From the NCBI RefSeq assembly GCF_023806465.1, contig NZ_JAMSLS010000001.1, positions 1-64,000 on the forward strand: a stretch of 64,000 nt of DNA, given 5' to 3'. The first letter of the stretch is position 1; each line of letters begins with the position of its first letter. Source of the stretch: Thermomicrobium sp. CFH 73360 (GTDB taxonomy: Bacteria; Chloroflexota; Chloroflexia; Thermomicrobiales; Thermomicrobiaceae). Shown in pieces: positions 55,837 through 64,000 of the stretch. Below the pieces are notes generated by a model. The model was not told where the DNA came from, ran no database searches, and saw only the letters and a list, made by a program, of their open reading frames with translations. The translations under genes were made by a program, and so were the position numbers.

Positions 55837-55917
55837 TGGCGCCCGATACTGATTCTGTCACGGTGAGGGGCCGGATGAGACTCCCGGCTCCTCACAGCAT
55901 CGTGAAGGAGCAGCAAC

Positions 55918-56340
55918 GTGGTGGAGGATACCACTCCACTGAAGCGTATTGTTCTGATCTTTGACGGCGGCTCGCGGGGCAACCCTGGACCAGCCTATGG
56001 AAGTTATCGTCTCGAGCTACCTGACGTTCCACCCATGGACCGTTCCATTGAGTTCGAGGAGCCACTAACAAATAACCAGGCCGAGTACCGGACGCTTCTT
56101 GCGGCCCTGGAGACGCTCGTTGAGCTCCTGGAGCAACGGGGAACACCGACACATGGCACGATCCTCGAGATCCAGACCGATTCCGAACTCGTGGCCCGAC
56201 AACTTCGCGGTGCCTACAAGGTGAGGGACCCCAAACTCCGGCCGCTCTACGATCGTGTCCGTGCTCTTCTCGCCCGCTTCAACCACTGGGAAGTGCACTG
56301 GCAACCACGTGAGGTGATCTATCAGTACTTCGGCCATTGA
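55918..56340 (+). CDS. RNase HI-like protein, short C-terminus
   Basis: The 140 aa protein has the RNase H fold start: FDGGSRGNPGPA supplies the first acidic residue (Asp15), NNQAEY the Glu, QTDSELV the second Asp. The end WQPREVIYQYFGH is where family members have PREQN..AD.LA, so the fourth acidic residue of the active site is missing. This is seen in some bacterial RNase HI-like proteins that still bind metal. GTG start with AGGAG about 7 nt upstream. 81 bp after the EF-G-like gene. Confidence 0.8.
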   Translation: MVEDTTPLKRIVLIFDGGSRGNPGPAYGSYRLELPDVPPMDRSIEFEEPLTNNQAEYRTLLAALETLVELLEQRGTPTHGTILEIQTDSELVARQLRGAYKVRDPKLRPLYDRVRALLARFNHWEVHWQPREVIYQYFGH

Positions 56341-56634
56341 ACCCGGTGCCGCCATCGGTGCCTCCAGAAGCATCACCGCTGCTCGCACGAACACGCGTGC
56401 ATTCGTCAGCACAGGAATCAAGGCCTCCCAAGCTGTGTATCCAACCTGGCCCGTCCGCTGAATACAGGACGAGCGCACGCACTACCGCCTGACCAAGGCC
56501 GCGGGCGAAGCACGAGAGTCCGGAGGAGAAACGGCGCCCGCACCCAGCAGGTCTGCAACAAGCAGCACAATCAACACACAGGAGTGCTGAGGACAGACGT
56601 ATGCGCACGCCGGATGCATACCCGTAACACTCCC
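56341..56634. other. Intergenic region before the tRNA promoter
   Basis: No gene supported. A frame on the minus strand (56279-56608) and one at 56065-56478 are shadows with no domain. I see no terminator after the RNase HI gene. Confidence 0.4.
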
Positions 56635-56663
56635 TTGCAGTGAGCGGTGCATTCCGCTATACT
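56635..56663 (+). promoter_or_regulatory. Promoter of tRNA-Val
   Basis: TTGCAG (56635-56640), 17 bp, TATACT (56658-56663), 13 bp before the tRNA 5' end. Confidence 0.75.
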
Positions 56664-56675
56664 CCTTAGCAGCGT

Positions 56676-56749
56676 GGGCGGTTAGCTCAGCTGGTTAGAG
56701 CGCCACGTTGACATCGTGGAGGTCAGTAGTTCGAGTCTACTACCGCCCA
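56676..56749 (+). tRNA. tRNA-Val (anticodon GAC)
   Basis: 74 nt cloverleaf: acceptor GGGCGGT/ACCGCCC, D arm GCTC/GAGC, anticodon arm CCACG-TTGACAT-CGTGG with anticodon GAC reading GUC/GUU, T arm AGTAG-TTCGAGT-CTACT. The discriminator is A and only CC, not CCA, follows, so the CCA end is added by the enzyme. It has its own promoter and terminator. Confidence 0.95.
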
Positions 56750-56756
56750 CCGCAGG

Positions 56757-56784
56757 CCTCGCCGCCTGGCGAGGTTTCTTTTTT
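56757..56784 (+). terminator. Intrinsic terminator of tRNA-Val
   Basis: CCTCGCC-GCCT-GGCGAGG stem-loop followed by TTTCTTTTTT. The clearest rho-independent terminator in the window. Confidence 0.95.
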
Positions 56785-56817
56785 CCCCAGCAGACCGCTT
56801 TCCAACAGAATGAGCCG

Positions 56818-56847
56818 TTGACGGTACTGTTCGCACAGGGCTACCAT
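56818..56847 (+). promoter_or_regulatory. Promoter of the thrS leader
   Basis: TTGACG (56818-56823), 18 bp, TACCAT (56842-56847); start point near 56854. Confidence 0.6.
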
Positions 56848-56853
56848 TCGCAA

Positions 56854-57107
56854 TGAGGAAATGGCGACGACCGGGTCATGCGACGGTCGCCGACCTCCAG
56901 AGAGGTCGAGTCGCAGGCTGGAAGCTCGACTAGGTTCCGGTGGCCGTTCGTACCGCCCGCGAGCTGGTCCGGCGAACGCGAGTAGCCGGGTCCGGTAGCC
57001 CCCGTTATCGGGCATCCCGATGAGTGCCGCTGGTGTTTCAAGGCCGGCGGAAAGTTGGGTGGAACCGCGTCAGGCTCGGCCTGCCGTCCCGACAGGGCGG
57101 CAGGCCG
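56854..57107 (+). ncRNA. T-box leader (tRNA-Thr-sensing riboswitch) of thrS
   Basis: The T-box core GGGTGGAACCGCG (57057-57069) is perfect; its TGGA is complementary to a tRNA 3' end with discriminator U, as in tRNA-Thr of Bacillus. AGGCCG (57041-57046) can pair with CGGCCT (57077-57082) as an antiterminator arm. This competes with a 13 bp terminator stem CGGCCTGCCG/CGGCAGGCCG (57077-57107, with a U-G pair). Uncharged tRNA should favour thrS expression. The specifier codon could not be fixed by eye. The terminator has no U tract, so control could also act on translation. Confidence 0.85.
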
Positions 57108-57146
57108 TTCAGTTGAGCCAGCACAGCACCGAGGAGGTGGACCGAA

Positions 57147-58937
57147 ATGGGTGACCTTACAAAAGAGATGGATCTTGCTGTCGTAGCAGAGAGCGAGCAG
57201 GAACTTGACCTCGCACGCATGCGGCATTCCTGTGCGCATGTGATGGCACAGGCTGTCCTCGAACGATTTCCGGGAGCCAAGTTGGGTATCGGGCCCGCGA
57301 TCGCCGATGGCTTCTACTACGACTTCGACTTGCCCAGACCGCTCACACCTGAAGACCTCGAGTGGATCGAACGCCGCATGGAAGAGATTAAGGCTGCCGC
57401 CTACCCCTTCATCCGCCGGGTTATCAGCCGTGAAGAGGCGCGAGAACTCTTTCGAGATCAGCCGTATAAGCTCGAACTCATCGAAGAGTTCCCGCCTGAC
57501 GAGGTGATCACAACGTACACGCATGACGGGTTTACCGACCTCTGCCGCGGGCCCCACGTCCGCGATACGTCGCAAATCGGGTTCTTCAAGCTCCTCCGCA
57601 TCTCCGGTGCCTATTGGCGCGGTGACGAGCGGCGCCCACAGCTCCAACGCATCTACGGCACGTCCTGGCCAACGCGCGAGCAACTTGAGGCGTACCTTCA
57701 TCGCCTCGAAGAGGCCGAGAGGCGCGATCATCGTCGCCTCGGACGAGAACTTGAACTTTTCCACTTTGATCCCACCGCACCCGGCATGCCATACTGGCTC
57801 CCAAAGGGGCTCAAAATCCTGAATCTTCTCCTCGACTTCTGGCGACGCGAGCACGAAAAGCGAGGGTACCAGGAGATTGCCGCGCCACTGATCAATGACA
57901 AGAGTCTCTGGGAGACCTCAGGTCACTGGGAACACTATCGCGAGAATATGTTCCTCATTCAACTTGACGAACACCTTGTTTACGGCGTCAAACCGATGAA
58001 CTGCCCCAATGCGATGGTAGTGTACAACCTCAAGAAGCGCAGCTACCGTGACCTTCCCTTGCGGCTTTCTGACTGTGACATTCTGCACCGCTACGAGCGC
58101 TCCGGCACCCTCCATGGTCTCCTGCGTGTCCGCAAGTTCCAGCAAGACGACGCCCACATCTTTGTGACTGAAGACCAAATCGAAGAGGAGTTCGCACGTA
58201 TCCTGGACATCGCCCAGCTGTTCTACGGTATCTTTGGGCTGCGCTACACGCTTCGACTGGGGACTCGTCCCGATGACTTCATGGGTGATCCCGAGACCTG
58301 GGACAAAGCTGAAGCTGCTCTCCAGCGTATCCTCGATCGCCATGCCGGCCCGGGAAACTATCTGATCGGCGAGGGCGAGGGAGCATTCTACGGTCCCAAG
58401 ATCGACATTTTGATGGAAGACGCGCTTGGCCGTCAGTGGCAAACAGGTACCATCCAGCTCGACTTCCAGCTTCCACGCCGCTTTGGATGCACATACACAG
58501 ACCGCGATGGCACAGAAAAGACACCGGTCGTGATCCATCGTGTCATCTACGGGTCGCTCGAGCGTTTCATCGGTATCTTGATCGAGCACTTTGCAGGTGC
58601 GTTCCCTGTCTGGCTCGCTCCGGTCCAGGCTGTCATCATCCCAATCGCCGATCGTCACCTTCCCTACGCCTATCGCATCCGCGATCGGTTGTACGAGGCT
58701 GGCCTGCGCGTCGAAGTCGACGATGGCGACGAACGGATGCAGGCCAAAATCCGCAATGCTCAGCTGCAGAAGATCCCATATATGTTGGTTGTTGGCGACC
58801 GGGAAGTGGCTGAGGAAAGTGTCGCCGTACGATTGCGCACAAACGAGAACCTTGGCTCGATGCCGATCGAGCGATTCGAGGCGATGGTCCGCCGCATTGT
58901 GGCAGACAAATCGCTCGAACTGGTCACCGATGTCTGA
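57147..58937 (+). CDS. thrS: Threonyl-tRNA synthetase lacking the TGS domain
   Basis: A class II synthetase of 596 aa, shorter than the usual 640 or so: the N-terminal TGS domain is absent. The editing domain begins at once, with MRHSCAHVMAQA (HxxxH) and DLCRGPHV. The core has MNCPNA, motif 2 (YERSGTLHGLLRVRKFQQDDAH in two pieces) and motif 3 (GSLERFIGILIEH). The anticodon-binding domain is about 495-596. AGGAGGTGG 8 nt before the ATG. Controlled by the T-box upstream. Confidence 0.96.
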   Translation: MGDLTKEMDLAVVAESEQELDLARMRHSCAHVMAQAVLERFPGAKLGIGPAIADGFYYDFDLPRPLTPEDLEWIERRMEEIKAAAYPFIRRVISREEARELFRDQPYKLELIEEFPPDEVITTYTHDGFTDLCRGPHVRDTSQIGFFKLLRISGAYWRGDERRPQLQRIYGTSWPTREQLEAYLHRLEEAERRDHRRLGRELELFHFDPTAPGMPYWLPKGLKILNLLLDFWRREHEKRGYQEIAAPLINDKSLWETSGHWEHYRENMFLIQLDEHLVYGVKPMNCPNAMVVYNLKKRSYRDLPLRLSDCDILHRYERSGTLHGLLRVRKFQQDDAHIFVTEDQIEEEFARILDIAQLFYGIFGLRYTLRLGTRPDDFMGDPETWDKAEAALQRILDRHAGPGNYLIGEGEGAFYGPKIDILMEDALGRQWQTGTIQLDFQLPRRFGCTYTDRDGTEKTPVVIHRVIYGSLERFIGILIEHFAGAFPVWLAPVQAVIIPIADRHLPYAYRIRDRLYEAGLRVEVDDGDERMQAKIRNAQLQKIPYMLVVGDREVAEESVAVRLRTNENLGSMPIERFEAMVRRIVADKSLELVTDV

Positions 58938-58977
58938 CCAACGGCGAGCATTCGCCGCATCACGCGCGAACCAGTGA

Positions 58978-59004
58978 GCGGCCGGTGCACTGTGCACCGG
59001 CCGC
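58978..59004. terminator. Bidirectional stem-loop between convergent thrS and M19 genes
   Basis: A perfect 12 bp stem (58978-58989 with 58993-59004) and a CTG loop, 40 bp after thrS and 30 bp after the dipeptidase stop. Confidence 0.75.
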
Positions 59005-59034
59005 AGTGATCACAGCATTGAGCGTCTTCGTCTG

Positions 59035-59997
59035 TTACTCACGCCAAACTGCGCGGATGACACGGAGCCAGTTTTCGCGGCAGATCTTCCGCAACGCTGT
59101 CTCGTCATAGCCACGCCGTACTAATGTCTCGAGTAGGCGCGGTAGGTGAGCGACATCGGCCAGGTCTACGGGCATCGTTGCCCCATCGAAATCAGAACCG
59201 AAGCCCACGTGGTCCACCCCAGCCAGCTCCACAATATGATCGATGTGCGCGATCACGTCATCGAGTCGTACGTCCTCTGGTCGCTCCGCACCCGCGCGAA
59301 GAAAACCGACATGGAAGTTAATTCCTACGAGCCCACCTTTCTTGGCAAGCGCAAGGATTTGCTCGTCGCTTAGATTCCGCGCAACTGGACACAGCGCGCG
59401 GCAATTGCTATGGCTCGCCACAACCGGCTTCTCCGAGTACTCGAGCACATCCCAGAAGCCCGCATCATTTAAGTGGGAGACATCAATGAGAATCCCCAGT
59501 TCGTTGCACGTCCTGACGAGCGCACGCCCCAGACTCGTGAGACCTCGTCCCCGATCCTGCGGACCAACTCCTTCCGCGAAAATATTGGGTCGACTCCAAG
59601 TCAGCCCCAAGGAACGCAGCCCAAGCTGGTAACTGAGCCGGAGCACAGCGAACTCTGGGTCGATCGCCTCGGCACCTTCATAGTGCAGGATCACCCCGAA
59701 CCTTCCGCGATCCAGACACGCTTCCAGTTCCGACGCGCTCGTGATCAGCTCCATCGCTCCGCCTGACGCCTCGATAATGCGGAATAAAAAGTCGACACCA
59801 CGCAGTGTTCGCGCCAATGCTTGGTCTGGGAGATATTCGTCCCGGATGAAAATCGCCGTGAGCATCGCGCCGATTCCGCCACGCTTCGCTCGCGGGAGAT
59901 CAACATGGCCACAATGACTCTCGTTGAAGAAGTTACGTCCTGTTTCGAAGAGCGACAAAACGTAGTCGGTGTGTCCATCGATGATCGGTTCCCACAC
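59035..59997 (-). CDS. Membrane dipeptidase family M19 (renal dipeptidase-like)
   Basis: This zinc dipeptidase of 320 aa hydrolyses dipeptides, including D-amino-acid ones in some bacteria. IDGHTD provides the first ligands, HYEGAEA the bridging Glu, and VVASHSNCRALCP and GSDFDG further ligands. There is no signal peptide, so it is cytoplasmic. GTG 59997 has GGGGGAG 6 nt upstream; ATG 60021 would overlap the methyltransferase gene. Last in the HAD-methyltransferase-M19 operon. Confidence 0.9.
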   Translation of the reverse strand: MWEPIIDGHTDYVLSLFETGRNFFNESHCGHVDLPRAKRGGIGAMLTAIFIRDEYLPDQALARTLRGVDFLFRIIEASGGAMELITSASELEACLDRGRFGVILHYEGAEAIDPEFAVLRLSYQLGLRSLGLTWSRPNIFAEGVGPQDRGRGLTSLGRALVRTCNELGILIDVSHLNDAGFWDVLEYSEKPVVASHSNCRALCPVARNLSDEQILALAKKGGLVGINFHVGFLRAGAERPEDVRLDDVIAHIDHIVELAGVDHVGFGSDFDGATMPVDLADVAHLPRLLETLVRRGYDETALRKICRENWLRVIRAVWRE

Positions 59998-60010
59998 AGC
60001 AAACTCCCCC

Positions 60011-60874
60011 TCACTGGCCATCCCGTGCCGACAACGCGACCCTGACCGCTCGCTGTTCGGCGCGCGTTGGTTGATAGGCTGTCACGTGCAAACCCGCTGC
60101 AAGTGCACGACTCCGGTTCACACGGTCTTCAATCGCTGCCAATCGCCAGGTGACGAAAAACGCAAGGCGCGTCACCAGTCGGACGGCCCAAAGCGGAAGA
60201 ATGCCTGTCGCTCCTGCGGCACGTTCTCGCTGCCAATAGTCGAGAACGTCATGAATTTGCCCCACCAAGTGAAAGCTATAGTGCAGCGTCTGTACCTCGA
60301 AACCAGCCCGTGCCAAGAGGCGCAGGATGTCTAGGTCAGAAAACCGTTGAACGTGTCCCACGTGATCGCGCTTCCAACGGTGAATCGGCCACCGTTCACT
60401 CGTGCGCAGTACCCAGTAGAGCGTCCCGGGTTGTGCCTCCAACGGCACGAACGCGTGCAGGACGCCTCCCGGTCGTAGAACACGCACGCACTCATCGATC
60501 ATCACTGCAGGCTGCGGCACATGCTCTAACACATCGAGAAACACAACTGCATCAAACGCGCTCGACCCGAACGGGAGCCGGCAAGCATCCAGGACCACGT
60601 ACCGTCCCTCCGGATCTCGTCGGTATGCCTCACGGATCGCCGTCCGGCTCAAATCCCCACCGACGATCCAGAGGTCCGGCCGCTCACGCTGTAGCGCCCG
60701 CACGTACCGCCCAGCGCCACAACCCGGTACCAGAACCCTCCCACGAACTCCCTCAAGGGCCTCCAGGGCGTACCACACGCGTAATGCGCCGAGGTTCCAC
60801 CCTCGCAGTGAGACGTCGTCCCGCCCTTGTATGGTCCGAGGGTCCTCTACACAGTAGCGACCAACTTGCCTCAC
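60011..60874 (-). CDS. Class I SAM-dependent methyltransferase
   Basis: The 287 aa Rossmann methyltransferase has motif I VLVPGCGAGRYVRAL (about 46-60), GGDLSRTAI, DACRLPFGSSAFDAVVFLDVLEHV and LRPGG. The C-terminal part has two hydrophobic segments near residues 190-245, so a membrane-associated lipid or glycan substrate is possible. GTG start overlaps the HAD stop by 4 bp (GTGA). Confidence 0.85.
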   Translation of the reverse strand: MRQVGRYCVEDPRTIQGRDDVSLRGWNLGALRVWYALEALEGVRGRVLVPGCGAGRYVRALQRERPDLWIVGGDLSRTAIREAYRRDPEGRYVVLDACRLPFGSSAFDAVVFLDVLEHVPQPAVMIDECVRVLRPGGVLHAFVPLEAQPGTLYWVLRTSERWPIHRWKRDHVGHVQRFSDLDILRLLARAGFEVQTLHYSFHLVGQIHDVLDYWQRERAAGATGILPLWAVRLVTRLAFFVTWRLAAIEDRVNRSRALAAGLHVTAYQPTRAEQRAVRVALSARDGQ

Positions 60875-61707
60875 GAGCGGCGTTCCCTTACGACCTGCAA
60901 GAGGACACGGAGATCATCGAGGACAAGATCGGGCATGATCTCCGTTTGCGCCAGATCCGCCCTCGAACTCACTCCAGTAAGAACAAGAGCTGTGCGGGCG
61001 CCAGCCCGCTTCCCTGCCAAAACATCGGTGTCAAGTCGATCGCCGATCATGAGAACCTCGCTTGGAGAAAGACCGAGAATATCCGCCGCCCGCAAGACCA
61101 TGGCGGGCTCCGGTTTCCCAATGACGCGTGGGGTGCGGTCAGTTGCTGCGGCGAGTGCCGCAACAATCGCGCCCGACCCCGGTATCAGCCCCTCTTCGGA
61201 GGGGAATGTCCGGTCAGCGTTCGTCGCAATCCAGTCTGCTCCATCCCGGATCGCCAACGTGGCAATCTTGAGTTTCTCGTAGGTGAGTGTGAAATCGGCA
61301 CCGCTCACCACCACTTCTGCATCTCGCCCAGCTGCGACAAAGCGACCGTCGCCCAAAATCGCTTCTTGGAGCGCCGGCATACCAAGCACATAGACACGGG
61401 TTCCGGCCGGATAACGCAACTGCATCCAGTCGCGCGTCGCGATCCCAGAGGTTATGATCCGCCCGGCTGGCACCCCAATGCCCATGCCGGCAAGCTTCGC
61501 CGCATACTGTTCCGGCGTCTTTGTCGAGTTGTTTGTCACCATGACGTAGCCAAGACCGCATCGTGCAAGTTCCTTTACGAGTTCGGCGGCCGCAGGCAGT
61601 GGCTGCTCACCCCGGTAGAGAACCCCGTCCATATCGAAAGCTACGCCACGTACCTGTCCCAGGAGCATTTCGATCTCGGTTACGCTTGCACTCATCGCTT
61701 TCGCCAC
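60871..61707 (-). CDS. HAD-IIA phosphatase (NagD-like)
   Basis: The 278 aa protein has the HAD nucleophile motif FDMDGVLYRG (DxD), VTNNSTKT, the C2 cap and GKPEPAM plus MIGDRLDTDV. Family members dephosphorylate nucleotides and phosphoglycolate or sugar phosphates; the target is not clear. GTG 61707 with AAGGA 5 nt upstream is preferred over ATG 61695, which has no ribosome site. First gene of a three-gene overlapping operon. Confidence 0.9.
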   Translation of the reverse strand: MAKAMSASVTEIEMLLGQVRGVAFDMDGVLYRGEQPLPAAAELVKELARCGLGYVMVTNNSTKTPEQYAAKLAGMGIGVPAGRIITSGIATRDWMQLRYPAGTRVYVLGMPALQEAILGDGRFVAAGRDAEVVVSGADFTLTYEKLKIATLAIRDGADWIATNADRTFPSEEGLIPGSGAIVAALAAATDRTPRVIGKPEPAMVLRAADILGLSPSEVLMIGDRLDTDVLAGKRAGARTALVLTGVSSRADLAQTEIMPDLVLDDLRVLLQVVRERRS

Positions 61708-61803
61708 TTCGTTCCTTGACAACTCTCCGTCCCTGGCCCAGCATAGCACAGTGTTCGGGCGGGTCTGCAGGCCCATGGTCATTCTTGCGAACGAGAGAGA
61801 ACA

Positions 61804-63018
61804 ATGCGGATACCATCGATCCACCAGACCCTTGTCGAACAAGTCCTCGCACTCATCCGCCTTGAAGACGTGCTGGCACTCGCTCAACACCTTGTCCGGA
61901 TTCCAACAGTGAATCCACCGGGTGACGTGCGCGAAGCAGCAACTGTGTGCGCCGATTTTCTCCGTGCAGCAGGCTTCACCATCGAGCTCGACGCCGCCGA
62001 GCCGACCAAACCGAATGTGATCGCTCGCTATGGTAGCGAGCCAGGCCCCCTCTTTCTCTGGAATTCGCACCTCGATGTTGTCCCGGTGGGCGAGGAATCT
62101 GCTTGGACGGTACCTCCCTTCGGTGGTGTGGTGCGCGACGGGAAGTTGTATGGGCGCGGTAGCTGTGACGTAAAGGGTGGGGTCGCAGCACAGCTCGTGG
62201 CCGCTGCTGCACTTGCGCGCAGCGGCGTCCCCTTGCAGGGGACGCTCGTCGTGACCGAAGTCGCTGATGAGGAGGTGGGTGGCCTGTTTGGCGCAAAGCG
62301 TATCGCCGAGCGCACCGATCTCCGTCCCAATGCCGTGCTCGTCGCTGAGCCCACGAACAATCGGATCTGTATCGGGGAGCGCGGTGGTGTCGGCATTCGC
62401 GTCACAGTATATGGCCGAACCGCCCATGGAGCTCTTCCCTGGGAAGGTGTTAATGCGATCGAGGGCATGGCACAAGTGATTAGCGCCCTTCGGGAGGAGT
62501 TATGGCCCCGCTTGGCCGCGCGTCGGCATCCCTACTTCGCACCAGCCTCCGCGACGATCAGCTTGATCGAAGGCGGAGTCAAGACGAATGTTGTCCCTGA
62601 TCGCTGCTCGATCTATATCGACCGGCGTTTAATTCCGGGAGAGAACCCCAACACTGCGGTTGACGAGGTCCGCGAGGTAGCCGAGCGTGCCATCCAAACG
62701 GTACCGGGACTGCGCGTGAGTGTCGAGCCCGCTGCGGAGTGGCCTGGCCGGCCGGCCATTCTCCAGCCGGAAGACACACCACTCGTTCGGACAATGGTTG
62801 CAGTCAATGACTATCTCGGATTGGACAGCTCGCTGACCGGGTTCAGTATGGGCACGGACGGTCGCTTTTTCGCTACACGTGGGTATCCCACCGTCATCTA
62901 CGGTCCAGGCGATCCAACCGTCGCTCACCAGCCAGACGAGTGGGTGAGCGTCGACGAACTCCTCCAGTGCGCCCGCGCGTATGCGTTGGCAGGGCTTGTT
63001 GTTTTGGGACAACGCTGA
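61804..63018 (+). CDS. M20 peptidase, ArgE/DapE-like
   Basis: The 404 aa dimetal hydrolase has HLDVVPVGEES, YGRGSCDVKGGVAAQ and EVADEEVGG as ligand/catalytic motifs, GGVGIRVTVYGRTAHGA for the dimerisation domain, and a C-terminal GDPTVAHQPDEWV His. It could be ArgE, DapE or a carboxypeptidase-like enzyme. GAGAGAG upstream of the ATG. Second M20 gene in the window, not closely matched to the one at 30734. Confidence 0.88.
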   Translation: MRIPSIHQTLVEQVLALIRLEDVLALAQHLVRIPTVNPPGDVREAATVCADFLRAAGFTIELDAAEPTKPNVIARYGSEPGPLFLWNSHLDVVPVGEESAWTVPPFGGVVRDGKLYGRGSCDVKGGVAAQLVAAAALARSGVPLQGTLVVTEVADEEVGGLFGAKRIAERTDLRPNAVLVAEPTNNRICIGERGGVGIRVTVYGRTAHGALPWEGVNAIEGMAQVISALREELWPRLAARRHPYFAPASATISLIEGGVKTNVVPDRCSIYIDRRLIPGENPNTAVDEVREVAERAIQTVPGLRVSVEPAAEWPGRPAILQPEDTPLVRTMVAVNDYLGLDSSLTGFSMGTDGRFFATRGYPTVIYGPGDPTVAHQPDEWVSVDELLQCARAYALAGLVVLGQR

Positions 63019-63352
63019 TCCACTTCACGAGTGTCGCTTCCTCGGAAGTGGTTCCTAGCGAGCAACAGGCAGTGCTCAATCGTCTCGGCACTGGTGACGC
63101 GTAGCAGGACGCTCCACTGTCTACTACCAACAGGATGACAGGTCGCTCTCACGCGAGCGACACCAAGAGAGGACCCCCAAAGAGCAACACCGTGGGGCGT
63201 AGCAATCGCAGTTCCCCGCCGGAACTGATTTCAGGAGCCGCGGCAAGACAACTGTGTCCAAGCCATTGCAGTGCTCGGTGCTGCGGTAGCTTGACGATCC
63301 CCGCCCCGATCGCTTCGAGCCGTGCTCTCCAAGGTATGGTCTCACCGTTCCT
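63019..63352. other. Gene-free region
   Basis: Nothing convincing. A small inverted GTCGCT-CTCACGCG-AGCGAC repeat (63142-63161) may be a terminator for the M20 gene or for the minus-strand gene. No T run. Confidence 0.35.
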
Positions 63353-64000
63353 TCAAGCTGGCAGCGACCTCCGCCAGGGTCTTCGTCTCCACCAAAGTAA
63401 CAAGAGCGCAGTTACCACCAGCAGCGTACTCCAGACCCACCACGTCAGCACAATTGCCCATAACGTGCCCCGAATCACCACCCGAAGGAAGAAGAGTGAA
63501 GCTGACCACGCCTCCTGGAATGTCTCGAGGAAACCGGGCTCCCCCTGACGCGGAGTGGGGACGAGCAGTAAACGAACCTCCGCATACTGGATTCGTCGGT
63601 CGAGGAAGTGCTCACGCTCAACAATCTGTTCGATCTCCATTCGCACGCGGGTAAGCTCTTGCTCAAGACGCAGGATCTCGTCGATCGTCTGGGCCCGCTC
63701 TAGCAGCGCCTGGAGTCGCGCTTCAGTGCGCTCCAATGTTCGCCGGCGCGCAGCGAGATCCAGCGTTTCCTCAGTCACGTCGCTACTTCGCACGCGCTCA
63801 CTCGCGACACGTGTGACACTCGGTTGTTCCGCGACCGCGGTCAGGAAGTGCTCGAGCTCATCCGCTGGAACCATTACGGTCAGGGATGCTTGGCGCGGTC
63901 CACTCTCGTCTCGTAGATCGACCACGTCTGACTCCAGCACATAGCCACCAAACGTCGTGACCAGCTCCTGGATTTCTCTCGCTGCCGCAAGGTAATCGTC
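63353..64000 (-). CDS. DUF4349-containing membrane protein, partial (5' end beyond the window)
   Basis: The reading frame runs through the right edge without a start, so the N-terminus is missing; the stop is at 63353. What remains (216 residues) includes a DUF4349-type beta-alpha part (LTVMVPADELEHFL), a coiled coil (about residues 75-135, LERTEARLQALLERAQTI.. EQEL), then RRIQYAEVRLLL and a transmembrane helix near the end (WAIVLTWWVWSTLLVVTALLLL, given here only as its span), closing with a basic tail. Such proteins are envelope-anchored and poorly characterised. Confidence 0.8.
   Translation of the reverse strand, partial: DDYLAAAREIQELVTTFGGYVLESDVVDLRDESGPRQASLTVMVPADELEHFLTAVAEQPSVTRVASERVRSSDVTEETLDLAARRRTLERTEARLQALLERAQTIDEILRLEQELTRVRMEIEQIVEREHFLDRRIQYAEVRLLLVPTPRQGEPGFLETFQEAWSASLFFLRVVIRGTLWAIVLTWWVWSTLLVVTALLLLWWRRRPWRRSLPA

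Noticed and set aside
56841-57854. Minus-strand frame covering the T-box and the thrS start
   Set aside because: The T-box and thrS on the plus strand explain this region fully.

Overview
The window is a 64 kb stretch of ordinary bacterial chromosome, GC-rich and very densely coded (about 50 protein genes, one tRNA), with no insertion sequence, prophage, CRISPR array or rRNA. The mix points to a thermophilic Chloroflexota bacterium, most likely class Thermomicrobia. The signs are a Gram-positive-like gene order (clpC-radA, lspA-rluD, rplS-rnhB-yraN), a Gram-positive-type SOS box, a T-box leader, LGFP-like repeats in exported proteins, a decaprenyl-phosphate phosphoribosyltransferase-like UbiA protein, and few outer-membrane genes. 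The species assignment is inference.

Layout. 0.5-8.4 kb: a class I amidotransferase, the hsp20-lon protein quality-control operon, a coupled pair of a UbiA-type prenyl-phosphate enzyme and a membrane-anchored glycoside-hydrolase-like protein, and a divergent polyprenyl diphosphate synthase. 8.4-17 kb: a DnaC/IstB-like protein that seems to have lost its ATPase motifs, a nucleoside hydrolase, an exported beta-propeller protein, lspA-rluD-glycerate kinase, murG and radA. 17-24 kb: clpC, rpsA, a class V aminotransferase and an O-antigen-ligase-like protein. 24-28 kb: an HxlR regulator, a solitary chemoreceptor and moaA. 28-35 kb: a tightly overlapped operon rplS-rnhB-yraN-M20 peptidase-moaB-hisS-PIG-L deacetylase, preceded by a homocysteine methyltransferase/MTHFR fusion. 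36-39 kb: an ECF sigma factor with a large surface-exposed anti-sigma protein, a CPBP protease and parB. 40-48.8 kb: ald-xerC-glyS on the minus strand, then rseP-ispG-pfkB-queG on the plus strand. 48.8-56 kb: ppc, coaX, an M42 peptidase, an EF-G-like GTPase and a short RNase HI. 56.6-64 kb: tRNA-Val with its own promoter and terminator, a T-box-controlled thrS, a three-gene operon (HAD phosphatase, methyltransferase, M19 dipeptidase), an M20 peptidase and a DUF4349 protein cut by the window edge.

How genes work together. Proteolysis is unusually well represented (Lon, ClpC, RseP, LspA, CPBP, two M20, M42, M19), together with Hsp20. Envelope building is the second theme (polyprenyl synthase, UbiA, MurG, O-antigen ligase-like, LspA, ECF/anti-sigma). 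Readable regulation includes sigma70-type promoters before hsp20, rpsA, clpC, the ECF gene, tRNA-Val, thrS and rseP, an SOS box on radA, a T-box on thrS, and several stem-loop terminators between convergent genes.

No clear new multi-gene system is visible. The best leads are the ATPase-dead DnaC-like protein, the ECF/anti-sigma pair with a stalked sensor, the prenyl-phosphate/glycosidase pair, a tyrosine recombinase with proline in place of the usual active-site lysine, and possible riboswitch-like leaders before ald and the methionine-cycle fusion gene.
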